From NCBI GenBank assembly GCA_032718475.1, contig JAUCBJ010001176.1:1-64000 (forward strand): 64,000 nt of DNA, read 5' to 3'. Positions 10,801 through 25,000 of the stretch are shown piece by piece; within the stretch, counting starts at the first letter, position 1; each line of letters opens with the position of its first letter. The position numbers and the translations under genes were made by a program. The notes under the pieces are model-generated. The model was not told the DNA's origin, searched no databases, and saw only the letters and a list, made by a program, of their open reading frames with translations. The stretch is from Nemertoderma westbladi. Its lineage: Eukaryota; Xenacoelomorpha; Nemertodermatida; Nemertodermatidae.

Positions 10801-13800
10801 GGGGTGTTTTACAACGGTCTTTATCAAGGAGTTTCGTTAGTTCCACTGAGGGGGGTGAGTTACAGCGGTCTTTATCAAGGAGTTTAGTTAGTTCCACTGA
10901 GGGGGGTGAGTTACAGCGGTCTTTATCAAGGAGTTTAGTTAGTTCCACTGAGGGGGGTGAGTTACAGCGGTCTTTATCAAGGAGTTTCGTTAGTTCCACT
11001 GAGGGGGGTGAGTTACAGCGGTCTTTATCAAGGAGTTTAGTTAGTTCCACTGAGTGGGGTGAGTTACAGCGGTCTTTATCAAGGAGTTTAGTTAGTTCCA
11101 CTGAGGGGGGTGAGTTACAGCGGTCTTTATCAAGGAGTTTAGTTAGTTCCACTGAGTGGGGTGAGTTACAGCGGTCTTTATCAAGGAGTTTAGTTAGTTC
11201 CACTGAGGGGGGTGAGTTACAGCGGTCTTTATCAAGGAGTTTAGTTAGTTCCACTGAGTGGGGTGAGTTACAGCGGTCTTTATCAAGGAGTTTAGTTAGT
11301 TCCACTGAGTGGGGTGTTTTACAACGGTCTTTATCAAGGAGTTTCGTTAGTTCCACTGAGGGGGGTGAGTTACAGCGGTCTTTATCAAGGAGTTTAGTTA
11401 GTTCCACTGAGGGGGGTGAGTTACAGCTGTCTTTATCAAGGAGTTTAGTTAGTTCCACTGAGGGGGGTGAGTTACAGCGGTCTTTATCAAGGAGTTTAGT
11501 TAGTTCCACTGAGGGGGGTGAGTTACACCGGTCTTTATCAAGGAGTTTAGTTAGTTCCACTGAGGGGGGTGAGTTACAGCGGTCTTTATCAAGGAGTTTA
11601 GTTAGTTCCACTGAGTGGGGTGTTTTACAACGGTCTTTATCAAGGAGTTTCGTTAGTTCCACTGAGGGGGGTGAGTTACAGCGGTCTTTATCAAGGAGTT
11701 TAGTTAGTTCCACTGAGTGGGGTGTTTTACAACGGTCTTTATCAAGGAGTTTCGTTAGTTCCACTGAGGGGGGTGAGTTACAACGGTCTTTATCAAGGAG
11801 TTTCGTTAGTTCCACTGAGGGGGGTGAGTTACAGCGGTCTTTATCAAGGAGTTTAGTTAGTTCCACTGAGGGGGGTGAGTTACAGCTGTCTTTATCAAGG
11901 AGTTTAGTTAGTTCCACTGAGGGGGGTGAGTTACAGCGGTCTTTATCAAGGAGTTTAGTTAGTTCCACTGAGGGGGGTGAGTTACACCGGTCTTTATCAA
12001 GGAGTTTAGTTAGTTCCACTGAGGGGGGTGAGTTACAGCGGTCTTTATCAAGGAGTTTAGTTAGTTCCACTGAGTGGGGTGTTTTACAACGGTCTTTATC
12101 AAGGAGTTTCGTTAGTTCCACTGAGGGGGGTGAGTTACAGCGGTCTTTATCAAGGAGTTTAGTTAGTTCCACTGAGGGGGGTGAGTTACAGCGGTCTTTA
12201 TCAAGGAGTTTAGTTAGTTCCACTGAGGGGGGTGAGTTACAGCGGTCTTTATCAAGGAGTTTAGTTAGTTCCACTGAGGGGGGTGAGTTACAGCGGTCTT
12301 TATCAAGGAGTTTAGTTAGTTCCACTGAGGGGGGTGAGTTACAGCGGTCTTTATCAAGAAGTTTAGTTAGTTCCATTGAGGGGGGTGAGTTACAGCGGTC
12401 TTTATCAAGGAGTTTAGTTAGTTCCACTGAGGGGGGTGAGTTACAGCGGTCTTTATCAAGGAGTTTAGTTAGTTCCACTGAGGGGGGTGAGTTACAGCGG
12501 TCTTTATCAAGGAGTTTAGTTAGTTCCACTGAGGGGGGTGTTTTACAACGGTCTTTATCAAGGAGTTTCGTTAGTTCCACTGAGGGGGGTGAGTTACAGC
12601 TGTCTTTATCAAGGAGTTTAGTTAGTTCCACTGAGGGGGGTGAGTTACAGCGGTCTTTATCAAGGAGTTTAGTTAGTTCCACTGAGGTGGGTGAGTTACA
12701 GCGGTCTTTATCAAGGAGTTTCGTTAGTTCCACTGAGGGGGGTGAGTTACAGCGGTCTTTATCAAGGAGTTTAGTTAGTTCCACTGAGTGGGGTGAGTTA
12801 CAGCGGTCTTTATCAAGGAGTTTAGTTAGTTCCACTGAGGGGGGTGAGTTACAGCGGTCTTTATCAAGGAGTTTAGTTAGTTCCACTGAGTGGGGTGAGT
12901 TACAGCGGTCTTTATCAAGGAGTTTAGTTAGTTCCACTGAGGGGGGTGAGTTACAGCGGTCTTTATCAAGGAGTTTAGTTAGTTCCACTGAGTGGGGTGA
13001 GTTACAGCGGTCTTTATCAAGGAGTTTAGTTAGTTCCACTGAGTGGGGTGTTTTACAACGGTCTTTATCAAGGAGTTTCGTTAGTTCCACTGAGGGGGGT
13101 GAGTTACAGCGGTCTTTATCAAGGAGTTTAGTTAGTTCCACTGAGGGGGGTGAGTTACAGCTGTCTTTATCAAGGAGTTTAGTTAGTTCCACTGAGGGGG
13201 GTGAGTTACAGCGGTCTTTATCAAGGAGTTTAGTTAGTTCCACTGAGGGGGGTGAGTTACACCGGTCTTTATCAAGGAGTTTAGTTAGTTCCACTGAGGG
13301 GGGTGAGTTACAGCGGTCTTTATCAAGGAGTTTAGTTAGTTCCACTGAGGGGGGTGAGTTACAGCGGTCTTTATCAAGGAGTTTAGTTAGTTCCACTGAG
13401 GGGGGTGAGTTACAGCGGTCTTTATCAAGGAGTTTAGTTAGTTCCACTGAGGGGGGTGAGTTACAGCGGTCTTTATCAAGGAGTTTAGTTAGTTCCACTG
13501 AGGGGGGTGAGTTACAGCGGTCTTTATCAAGGAGTTTAGTTAGTTCCACTGAGGGGGGTGAGTTACAGCGGTCTTTATCAAGGAGTTTAGTTAGTTCCAC
13601 TGAGGGGGGTGAGTTACAGCGGTCTTTATCAAGGAGTTTAGTTAGTTCCACTGAGGGGGGTGAGTTACAGCGGTCTTTATCAAGGAGTTTAGTTAGTTCC
13701 ACTGAGGGGGGTGAGTTACAGCGGTCTTTATCAAGGAGTTTAGTTAGTTCCACTGAGGGGGGTGAGTTACAGCGGTCTTTATCAAGGAGTTTAGTTAGTT

Positions 13801-16430
13801 CCACTGAGGGGGGTGTTTTACAACGGTCTTTATCAAGGAGTTTCGTTAGTTCCACTGAGGGGGGTGAGTTACAGCGGTCTTTATCAAGGAGTTTAGTTAG
13901 TTCCACTGAGGGGGGTGAGTTACAGCGGTCTTTATCAAGGAGTTTAGTTAGTTCCACTGAGGGGGGTGAGTTACAGCGGTCTTTATCAAGGAGTTTCGTT
14001 AGTTCCACTGAGGGGGGTGAGTTACAGCGGTCTTTATCAAGGAGTTTAGTTAGTTCCACTGAGTGAGGTGAGTTACAGCGGTCTATATCAAGGAGTTTAG
14101 TTAGTTCCACTGAGGGGGGTGAGTTACAGCGGTCTTTATCAAGGAGTTTAGTTAGTTCCACTGAGTGGGGTGAGTTACAGCGGTCTTTATCAAGGAGTTT
14201 AGTTAGTTCCACTGAGGGGGGTGAGTTACAGCGGTCTTTATCAAGGAGTTTAGTTAGTTCCACTGAGTGGGGTGAGTTACAGCGGTCTTTATCAAGGAGT
14301 TTAGTTAGTTCCACTGAGTGGGGTGTTTTACAACGGTCTTTATCAAGGAGTTTCGTTAGTTCCACTGAGGGGGGTGAGTTACAGCGGTCTTTATCAAGGA
14401 GTTTAGTTAGTTCCACTGAGGGGGGTGAGTTACAGCGGTCTTTATCAAGGAGTTTAGTTAGTTCCACTGAGGGGGGTGAGTTACAGCGGTCTTTATCAAG
14501 GAGTTTAGTTAGTTCCACTGAGGGGGGTGAGTTACACCGGTCTTTATCAAGGAGTTTAGTTAGTTCCACTGAGGGGGGTGAGTTACAGCGGTCTTTATCA
14601 AGGAGTTTAGTTAGTTCCACTGAGGGGGGTGAGTTACAGCGGTCTTTATCGAGGAGTTTAGTTCCACTGAGGGGGTGAGTTACAACGGTCTTTATCAAGG
14701 AGTTTCGTTAGTTCCACTGAGGGGGGTGAGTTACAGCGGTCTTTATCTCTGGAGTTTAGTTAGTTCCACTGAGGGGGGTGAGTTACAGCGGTCTTTATCA
14801 AGGAGTTTAGTTAGTTCCACTGAGGGGGGTGAGTTACAGCGGTCTTTATCAAGGAGTTTAGTTAGTTCCACTGAGGGGGGTGAGTTACAGCGGTCTTTAT
14901 CAAGGAGTTTAGTTAGTTCCACTGAGGGGGGTGAGTTACAGCGGTCTTTATCAAGAAGTTTAGTTAGTTCCATTGAGGGGGGTGAGTTACAGCGGTCTTT
15001 ATCAAGGAGTTTAGTTAGTTCCACTGAGGGGGGTGAGTTACAGCGGTCTTTATCAAGGAGTTTAGTTAGTTCCACTGAGGGGGGTGAGTTACAGCGGTCT
15101 TTATCAAGGAGTTTAGTTAGTTCCACTGAGGGGGGTGTTTTACAACGGTCTTTATCAAGGAGTTTCGTTAGTTCCACTGAGGGGGGTGAGTTACAGCGGT
15201 CTTTATCAAGGAGTTTAGTTAGTTCCACTGAGGGGGGTGAGTTACAGCGGTCTTTATCAAGGAGTTTAGTTAGTTCCACTGAGGGGGGTGAGTTACAGCG
15301 GTCTTTATCAAGGAGTTTCGTTAGTTCCACTGAGGGGGGTGAGTTACAGCGGTCTTTATCAAGGAGTTTAGTTAGTTCCACTGAGTGGGGTGAGTTACAG
15401 CGGTCTTTATCAAGGAGTTTAGTTAGTTCCACTGAGGGGGGTGAGTTACAGCGGTCTTTATCAAGGAGTTTAGTTAGTTCCACTGAGTGGGGTGAGTTAC
15501 AGCGGTCTTTATCAAGGAGTTTAGTTAGTTCCACTGAGGGGGGTGAGTTACAGCGGTCTTTATCAAGGAGTTTAGTTAGTTCCACTGAGTGGGGTGAGTT
15601 ACAGCGGTCTTTATCAAGGAGTTTAGTTAGTTCCACTGAGTGGGGTGTTTTACAACGGTCTTTATCAAGGAGTTTCGTTAGTTCCACTGAGGGGGGTGAG
15701 TTACAGCGGTCTTTATCAAGGAGTTTAGTTAGTTCCACTGAGGGGGGTGAGTTACAGCTGTCTTTATCAAGGAGTTTAGTTAGTTCCACTGAGGGGGGTG
15801 AGTTACAGCGGTCTTTATCAAGGAGTTTAGTTAGTTCCACTGAGGGGGGTGAGTTACACCGGTCTTTATCAAGGAGTTTAGTTAGTTCCACTGAGGGGGG
15901 TGAGTTACAGCGGTCTTTATCAAGGAGTTTAGTTAGTTCCACTGAGTGGGGTGTTTTACAACGGTCTTTATCAAGGAGTTTCGTTAGTTCCACTGAGGGG
16001 GGTGAGTTACAGCGGTCTTTATCAAGGAGTTTAGTTAGTTCCACTGAGTGGGGTGTTTTACAACGGTCTTTATCAAGGAGTTTCGTTAGTTCCACTGAGG
16101 GGGGTGAGTTACAGCGGTCTTTATCAAGGAGTTTAGTTAGTTCCACTGAGGGGGGTGAGTTACAGCGGTCTTTATCAAGGAGTTTAGTTAGTTCCACTGA
16201 GGGGGGTGAGTTACAGCGGTCTTTATCAAGGAGTTTAGTTAGTTCCACTGAGGGGGGTGAGTTACAGCGGTCTTTATCAAGGAGTTTAGTTAGTTCCACT
16301 GAGGGGGGTGAGTTACAGCGGTCTTTATCGAGGAGTTTAGTTCCACTGAGGGGGTGAGTTACAACGGTCTTTATCAAGGAGTTTCGTTAGTTCCACTGAG
16401 GGGGGTGAGTTACAGCGGTCTTTATCTCGG
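7822..16430. repeat. Higher-order repeats of the 51-bp array marked by a TATCTCTGG unit
   Basis: A rare marker unit with TCTCTGG in place of TCAAGG recurs at 7822, 9246, 10415 and 14746, with a degraded form (TCTCGG) at 16425. The spacings are 1424, 1169, 4331 and 1679 bp. Each equals a whole number of 51-bp units (28, 23, 85, 33) minus 4 bp. A short unit lacking AGTT, a one-G deletion and the extra base in the marker unit account for that offset. The marker thus labels successive copies of one ancestral block that later grew to different sizes. Confidence 0.9.
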
Positions 16431-19400
16431 AGTTTAGTTAGTTCCACTGAGGGGGGTGAGTTACAGCGGTCTTTATCAAGGAGTTTAGTTAGTTCCACTG
16501 AGGGGGGTGAGTTACAGCGGTCTTTATCAAGGAGTTTAGTTAGTTCCACTGAGGGGGGTGAGTTACAGCGGTCTTTATCAAGGAGTTTAGTTAGTTCCAC
16601 TGAGGGGGGTGAGTTACAGCGGTCTTTATCAAGAAGTTTAGTTAGTTCCATTGAGGGGGGTGAGTTACAGCGGTCTTTATCAAGGAGTTTAGTTAGTTCC
16701 ACTGAGGGGGGTGAGTTACAGCGGTCTTTATCAAGGAGTTTAGTTAGTTCCACTGAGGGGGGTGAGTTACAGCGGTCTTTATCAAGGAGTTTAGTTAGTT
16801 CCACTGAGGGGGGTGTTTTACAACGGTCTTTATCAAGGAGTTTCGTTAGTTCCACTGAGGGGGGTGAGTTACAGCGGTCTTTATCAAGGAGTTTAGTTAG
16901 TTCCACTGAGGGGGGTGAGTTACAGCGGTCTTTATCAAGGAGTTTAGTTAGTTCCACTGAGGGGGGTGAGTTACAGCGGTCTTTATCAAGGAGTTTCGTT
17001 AGTTCCACTGAGGGGGGTGAGTTACAGCGGTCTTTATCAAGGAGTTTAGTTAGTTCCACTGAGTGGGGTGAGTTACAGCGGTCTTTATCAAGGAGTTTAG
17101 TTAGTTCCACTGAGGGGGGTGAGTTACAGCGGTCTTTATCAAGGAGTTTAGTTAGTTCCACTGAGTGGGGTGAGTTACAGCGGTCTTTATCAAGGAGTTT
17201 AGTTAGTTCCACTGAGGGGGGTGAGTTACAGCGGTCTTTATCAAGGAGTTTAGTTAGTTCCACTGAGTGGGGTGAGTTACAGCGGTCTTTATCAAGGAGT
17301 TTAGTTAGTTCCACTGAGTGGGGTGTTTTACAACGGTCTTTATCAAGGAGTTTCGTTAGTTCCACTGAGGGGGGTGAGTTACAGCGGTCTTTATCAAGGA
17401 GTTTAGTTAGTTCCACTGAGGGGGGTGAGTTACAGCTGTCTTTATCAAGGAGTTTAGTTAGTTCCACTGAGGGGGGTGAGTTACAGCGGTCTTTATCAAG
17501 GAGTTTAGTTAGTTCCACTGAGGGGGGTGAGTTACACCGGTCTTTATCAAGGAGTTTAGTTAGTTCCACTGAGGGGGGTGAGTTACAGCGGTCTTTATCA
17601 AGGAGTTTAGTTAGTTCCACTGAGGGGGGTGTTTTACAACGGTCTTTATCAAGGAGTTTCGTTAGTTCCACTGAGGGGGGTGAGTTACAGCGGTCTTTAT
17701 CAAGGAGTTTAGTTAGTTCCACTGAGGGGGGTGAGTTACAGCGGTCTTTATCAAGGAGTTTAGTTAGTTCCACTGAGGGGGGTGAGTTACAGCGGTCTTT
17801 ATCAAGGAGTTTAGTTAGTTCCACTGAGGGGGGTGAGTTACAGCGGTCTTTATCAAGGAGTTTAGTTAGTTCCACTGAGGGGGGTGAGTTACAGCGGTCT
17901 TTATCAAGGAGTTTAGTTAGTTCCACTGAGGGGGGTGAGTTACAGCGGTCTTTATCAAGGAGTTTAGTTAGTTCCACTGAGGGGGGTGAGTTACAGCGGT
18001 CTTTATCAAGGAGTTTAGTTAGTTCCACTGAGGGGGGTGAGTTACAGCGGTCTTTATCAAGGAGTTTAGTTAGTTCCACTGAGGGGGGTGAGTTACAGCG
18101 GTCTTTATCAAGGAGTTTAGTTAGTTCCACTGAGTGGGGTGTTTTACAACGGTCTTTATCAAGGAGTTTCGTTAGTTCCACTGAGGGGGGTGAGTTACAG
18201 CGGTCTTTATCAAGGAGTTTAGTTAGTTCCACTGAGGGGGGTGAGTTACAGCGGTCTTTATCAAGGAGTTTAGTTAGTTCCACTGAGGGGGGTGAGTTAC
18301 AGCGGTCTTTATCAAGGAGTTTAGTTAGTTCCACTGAGGGGGGTGAGTTACAGCGGTCTTTATCAAGGAGTTTAGTTAGTTCCACTGAGGGGGGTGAGTT
18401 ACAGCGGTCTTTATCAAGGAGTTTAGTTAGTTCCACTGAGGGGGGTGAGTTACAGCGGTCTTTATCAAGGAGTTTAGTTAGTTCCACTGAGGGGGGTGAG
18501 TTACAGCGGTCTTTATCAAGGAGTTTAGTTAGTTCCACTGAGGGGGGTGAGTTACAGCGGTCTTTATCAAGGAGTTTAGTTAGTTCCACTGAGGGGGGTG
18601 AGTTACAGCGGTCTTTATCAAGGAGTTTAGTTAGTTCCACTGAGGGGGGTGAGTTACAGCGGTCTTTATCAAGGAGTTTAGTTAGTTCCACTGAGGGGGG
18701 TGAGTTACAGCGGTCTTTATCAAGGAGTTTAGTTAGTTCCACTGAGGGGGGTGAGTTACAGCGGTCTTTATCAAGGAGTTTAGTTAGTTCCACTGAGGGG
18801 GGTGAGTTACAGCGGTCTTTATCAAGGAGTTTAGTTAGTTCCACTGAGGGGGGTGTGTTACAACGGTCTTTATCAAGGAGTTTCGTTAGTTCCACTGAGG
18901 GGGGTGAGTTACAGCGGTCTTTATCAAGGAGTTTAGTTAGTTCCACTGAGGTGGGTGAGTTACAGCGGTCTTTATCAAGGAGTTTCGTTAGTTCCACTGA
19001 GGGGGGTGAGTTACAGCGGTCTTTATCAAGGAGTTTAGTTAGTTCCACTGAGGGGGGTGAGTTACAGCGGTCTTTATCAAGGAGTTTAGTTAGTTCCACT
19101 GAGGGGGGTGAGTTACAGCGGTCTTTATCAAGGAGTTTAGTTAGTTCCACTGAGGGGGGTGAGTTACAGCGGTCTTTATCAAGGAGTTTCGTTAGTTCCA
19201 CTGAGGGGGGTGAGTTACAACGGTCTTTATCAGGGAGTTTCGTTAGTTCCACTGAGGGGGGTGAGTTACAGCGGTCTTTATCAAGGAGTTTCGTTAGTTC
19301 CACTGAGGGGGGTGAGTTACAGCGGTCTTTATCAAGGAGTTTCGTTAGTTCCACTGAGGGGGGTGAGTTACAACGGTCTTTATCAGGGAGTTTCGTTAGT

Positions 19401-22017
19401 TCCACTGAGGGGGGTGAGTTACACCGGTCTTTATCAAGGAGTTTCGTTAGTTCCACTGAGGGGGGTGAGTTACACCGGTCTTTATCAAGGAGTTTAGTTA
19501 GTTCCACTGAGGGGGGTGAGTTACAGCGGTCTTTATCAAGGAGTTTCGTTAGTTCCACTGAGGGGGGTGAGTTACAGCGGTCTTTATCAAGGAGTTTAGT
19601 TAGTTCCACTGAGGGGGGTGAGTTACAGCGGTCTTTATCAAGGAGTTTCGTTAGTTCCACTGAGGGGGGTGAGTTACAGCGGTCTTTATCAAGGAGTTTA
19701 GTTAGTTCCACTGAGGGGGGTGAGTTACAGCGGTCTTTATCAAGGAGTTTAGTTAGTTCCACTGAGGGGGGTGAGTTACAGCGGTCTTTATCAAGGAGTT
19801 TCGTTAGTTCCACTGAGGGGGGTGAGTTACAGCGGTCTTTATCAAGGAGTTTAGTTAGTTCCACTGAGGGGGGTGAGTTACAGCGGTCTTTATCGAGGAG
19901 TTTAGTTAGTTCCACTGAGGGGGGTGAGTTACAGCGGTCTTTATCAAGGAGTTTAGTTAGTTCCACTGAGGGGGGTGAGTTACAGCGGTCTTTATCAAGG
20001 AGTTTAGTTAGTTCCACTGAGGGGGGTGAGTTACAGCGGTCTTTATCAAGGAGTTTCGTTAGTTCCACTGAGGGGGGTGAGTTACAGCGGTCTTTATCAA
20101 GGAGTTTCGTTAGTTCCACTGAGGGGGGTGAGTTACAGCGGTCTTTATCAAGGAGTTTAGTTAGTTCCACTGAGGGGGGTGAGTTACAGCGGTCTTTATC
20201 AAGGAGTTTAGTTAGTTCCACTGAGGGGGGTGAGTTACAGCGGTCTTTATCAAGGAGTTTCGTTAGTTCCACTGAGGGGGGTGAGTTACAACGGTCTTTA
20301 TCAAGGAGTTTCGTTAGTTCCACTGAGGGGGGTGAGTTACAGCGGTCTTTATCAAGGAGTTTCGTTAGTTCCACTGAGGGGGGTGAGTTACAGCGGTCTT
20401 TATCAAGGAGTTTCGTTAGTTCCACTGAGGGGGGTGAGTTACAACGGTCTTTATCAGGGAGTTTCGTTAGTTCCACTGAGGGGGGTGAGTTACAGCGGTC
20501 TTTATCAAGGAGTTTCGTTAGTTCCACTGAGGGGGGTGAGTTACACCGGTCTTTATCAAGGAGTTTCGTTAGTTCCACTGAGGGGGGTGAGTTACAGCGG
20601 TCTTTATCAAGGAGTTTAGTTAGTTCCACTGAGGGGGTGAGTTACAACGGTCTTTATCAAGGAGTTTCGTTAGTTCCACTGAGGGGGGTGAGTTACAGCG
20701 GTCTTTATCAAAGAGTTTAGTTAGTTCCAATGTGGGGGTGAGTTACAGCGGTCTTTATCAAGGAGTTTAGTTAGTTCCACTGAGGGGGGTGAGTTACAGC
20801 GGTCTTTATCAAGGAGTTTCGTTAGTTCCACTGAGGGGGGTGAGTTACAGCGGTCTTTATCAAGGAGTTTAGTTAGTTCCACTGAGGGGGGTGAGTTACA
20901 GCGGTCTTTATCAAGGAGTTTAGTTAGTTCCACTGAGGGGGGTGAGTTACAGCGGTCTTTATCAAGGAGTTTAGTTAGTTCCACTGAGGGGGGTGAGTTA
21001 CAGCGGTCTTTATCAAGGAGTTTAGTTAGTTCCACTGAGGGGGGTGAGTTACAGCGGTCTTTATCAAGGAGTTTAGTTAGTTCCACTGAGGGGGGTGAGT
21101 TACAGCGGTCTTTATCAAGGAGTTTAGTTAGTTCCACTGAGGGGGGTGAGTTACAGCGGTCTTTATCAAGGAGTTTAGTTAGTTCCACTGAGGGGGGTGA
21201 GTTACAGCGGTCTTTATCAAGGAGTTTAGTTAGTTCCACTGAGGGGGGTGAGTTACAGCGGTCTTTATCAAGGAGTTTAGTTAGTTCCTCTGAGGGGGGT
21301 GAGTTACAGCGGTCTTTATCAAGGAGTTTCGTTAGTTCCACTGAGGGGGGTGAGTTACAGCGGTCTTTATCAAGGAGTTTCGTTAGTTCCACTGAGGGGG
21401 GTGAGTTACAGCGGTCTTTATCAAGGAGTTTAGTTAGTTCCACTGAGGGGGGTGAGTTACAGCGGTCTTTATCGAGGAGTTTAGTTAGTTCCACTGAGGG
21501 GGGTGAGTTACAGCAGTCTTTATCAAGGAGTTTCGTTAGTTCCACTGAGGGGGGTGAGTTACAACGGTCTTTATCAGGGAGTTTCGTTAGTTCCACTGAG
21601 GGGGGTGAGTTACAGCGGTCTTTATCAAGGAGTTTCGTTAGTTCCACTGAGGGGGGTGAGTTACAGCGGTCTTTATCAAGGAGTTTCGTTAGTTCCACTG
21701 AGGGGGGTGAGTTACAACGGTCTTTATCAGGGAGTTTCGTTAGTTCCACTGAGGGGGGTGAGTTACACCGGTCTTTATCAAGGAGTTTCGTTAGTTCCAC
21801 TGAGGGGGGTGAGTTACACCGGTCTTTATCAAGGAGTTTCGTTAGTTCCACTGAGGGGGGTGAGTTACAGCGGTCTTTATCAAGGAGTTTAGTTAGTTCC
21901 ACTGAGGGGGGTGAGTTACAGCGGTCTTTATCAAGGAGTTTAGTTAGTTCCACTGAGGGGGGTGAGTTACAGCGGTCTTTATCAAGGAGTTTAGTTAGTT
22001 CAACTGAGTGGGGTGAG

Positions 22018-25000
22018 TTGCAGCGGTCTTTATCAAGGAGTTTGTTAGTTGCACTGAGGGGGGTGAGTTACAACGGTTTTTATCAGAGAGTTTCGTTAGT
22101 TCCACTGAGGGGGGTGAGTTACACCGGTCTTTATCAAGGAGTTTCGTTAGTTCCACTGAGGGGGGTGAGTTACAGCGGTCTTTATCAAGGAGTTTCGTTA
22201 GTTCCACTGAGGGGGGTGAGTTACAGCGGTCTTTATCAAGGAGTTTCGTTAGTTCCACTGAGGGGGGTGAGTTACAACGGTCTTTATCAGGGAGTTTCGT
22301 TAGTTCCACTGAGGGGGGTGAGTTACACCGGTCTTTATCAAGGAGTTTCGTTAGTTCCACTGAGGGGGGTGAGTTACACCGGTCTTTATCAAGGAGTTTC
22401 GTTAGTTCCACTGAGGGGGGTGAGTTACAGCGGTCTTTATCAAGGAGTTTAGTTAGTTCCACTGAGTGGGGTGAGTTACAACGGTCTTTATCAAGGAGTT
22501 TCGTTAGTTCCACTGAGGGGGGTGAGTTACAGCGGTCTTTATCAAGGAGTTTAGTTAGTTCCACTGAGGGGGGTGAGTTACAGCGCTCTTTATCAAGGAG
22601 TTTCGTTAGTTCCACTGAGGGGGGTGAGTTACAGCGGTCTTTATCAAGGAGTTTAGTTAGTTCCACTGAGGGGGGTGAGTTACAGCGCTCTTTATCAAGG
22701 AGTTTCGTTAGTTCCAATGTGGGGGTGAGTTACAGCGGTCTTTATCAAGGAGTTTAGTTAGTTCCACTGAGGGGGGTGAGTTACAGCGGTCTTTATCAAG
22801 GAGTTTAGTTAGTTCCAATGTGGGGGTGAGTTACAGCGCTCTTTATCAAGGAGTTTCGTTAGTTCCACTGAGGGGGGTGAGTTACAGCGGTCTTTATCAA
22901 AGAGTTTAGTTAGTTCCAATGTGGGGGTGAGTTACAGCGGTCTTTATCAAGGAGTTTAGTTAGTTCCACTGAGGGGGGTGAGTTACAGCGGTCTTTATCA
23001 AGGAGTTTCGTTAGTTCCACTGAGGGGGGTGAGTTACAGCGGTCTTTATCGAGGAGTTTAGTTCCACTGAGGGGGGTGAGTTACAGCGGTCTTTATCAAG
23101 GAGTTTAGTTAGTTCCACTGAGGGGGGTGAGTTACAGCGGTCTTTATCAAGGAGTTTAGTTAGTTCCACTGAGGGGGGTGAGTTACAGCGGTCTTTATCA
23201 AGGAGTTTAGTTAGTTCCACTGAGGGGGGTGAGTTACAGCGGTCTTTATCAAGGAGTTTAGTTAGTTCCACTGAGGGGGGTGAGTTACAGCGGTCTTTAT
23301 CAAGGAGTTTAGTTAGTTCCACTGAGGGGGGTGAGTTACAGCGGTCTTTATCAAGGAGTTTAGTTAGTTCCACTGAGGGGGGTGAGTTACAGCGGTCTTT
23401 ATCAAGGAGTTTAGTTAGTTCCACTGAGGGGGGTGAGTTACAGCGGTCTTTATCAAGGAGTTTAGTTAGTTCCTCTGAGGGGGGTGAGTTACAGCGGTCT
23501 TTATCAAGGAGTTTCGTTAGTTCCACTGAGGGGGGTGAGTTACAGCGGTCTTTATCAAGGAGTTTCGTTAGTTCCACTGAGGGGGGTGAGTTACAGCGGT
23601 CTTTATCAAGGAGTTTAGTTAGTTCCACTGAGGGGGGTGAGTTACAGCGGTCTTTATCGAGGAGTTTAGTTAGTTCCACTGAGGGGGGTGAGTTACAGCA
23701 GTCTTTATCAAGGAGTTTCGTTAGTTCCACTGAGGGGGGTGAGTTACAACGGTCTTTATCAGGGAGTTTCGTTAGTTCCACTGAGGGGGGTGAGTTACAG
23801 CGGTCTTTATCAAGGAGTTTCGTTAGTTCCACTGAGGGGGGTGAGTTACAGCGGTCTTTATCAAGGAGTTTCGTTAGTTCCACTGAGGGGGGTGAGTTAC
23901 AACGGTCTTTATCAGGGAGTTTCGTTAGTTCCACTGAGGGGGGTGAGTTACACCGGTCTTTATCAAGGAGTTTCGTTAGTTCCACTGAGGGGGGTGAGTT
24001 ACACCGGTCTTTATCAAGGAGTTTCGTTAGTTCCACTGAGGGGGGTGAGTTACAGCGGTCTTTATCAAGGAGTTTAGTTAGTTCCACTGAGGGGGGTGAG
24101 TTACAGCGGTCTTTATCAAGGAGTTTAGTTAGTTCCACTGAGGGGGGTGAGTTACAGCGGTCTTTATCAAGGAGTTTAGTTAGTTCAACTGAGTGGGGTG
24201 AGTTGCAGCGGTCTTTATCAAGGAGTTTGTTAGTTGCACTGAGGGGGGTGAGTTACAACGGTTTTTATCAGAGAGTTTCGTTAGTTCCACTGAGGGGGGT
24301 GAGTTACACCGGTCTTTATCAAGGAGTTTCGTTAGTTCCACTGAGGGGGGTGAGTTACAGCGGTCTTTATCAAGGAGTTTCGTTAGTTCCACTGAGGGGG
24401 GTGAGTTACAGCGGTCTTTATCAAGGAGTTTCGTTAGTTCCACTGAGGGGGGTGAGTTACAACGGTCTTTATCAGGGAGTTTCGTTAGTTCCACTGAGGG
24501 GGGTGAGTTACACCGGTCTTTATCAAGGAGTTTCGTTAGTTCCACTGAGGGGGGTGAGTTACACCGGTCTTTATCAAGGAGTTTCGTTAGTTCCACTGAG
24601 GGGGGTGAGTTACAGCGGTCTTTATCAAGGAGTTTAGTTAGTTCCACTGAGTGGGGTGAGTTACAACGGTCTTTATCAAGGAGTTTCGTTAGTTCCACTG
24701 AGGGGGGTGAGTTACAGCGGTCTTTATCAAGGAGTTTAGTTAGTTCCACTGAGGGGGGTGAGTTACAGCGCTCTTTATCAAGGAGTTTCGTTAGTTCCAC
24801 TGAGGGGGGTGAGTTACAGCGGTCTTTATCAAGGAGTTTAGTTAGTTCCACTGAGGGGGGTGAGTTACAGCGCTCTTTATCAAGGAGTTTCGTTAGTTCC
24901 AATGTGGGGGTGAGTTACAGCGGTCTTTATCAAGGAGTTTAGTTAGTTCCACTGAGGGGGGTGAGTTACAGCGGTCTTTATCAAGGAGTTTAGTTAGTTC

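Noticed and set aside
10412-20629. Minus-strand ORFs of 1428 and 1430 codons in the 51-bp array as real protein genes
   Set aside because: The frames follow from a repeat length divisible by three, are broken wherever 50- or 47-bp units occur, and begin at arbitrary units. Several other frames are equally open.
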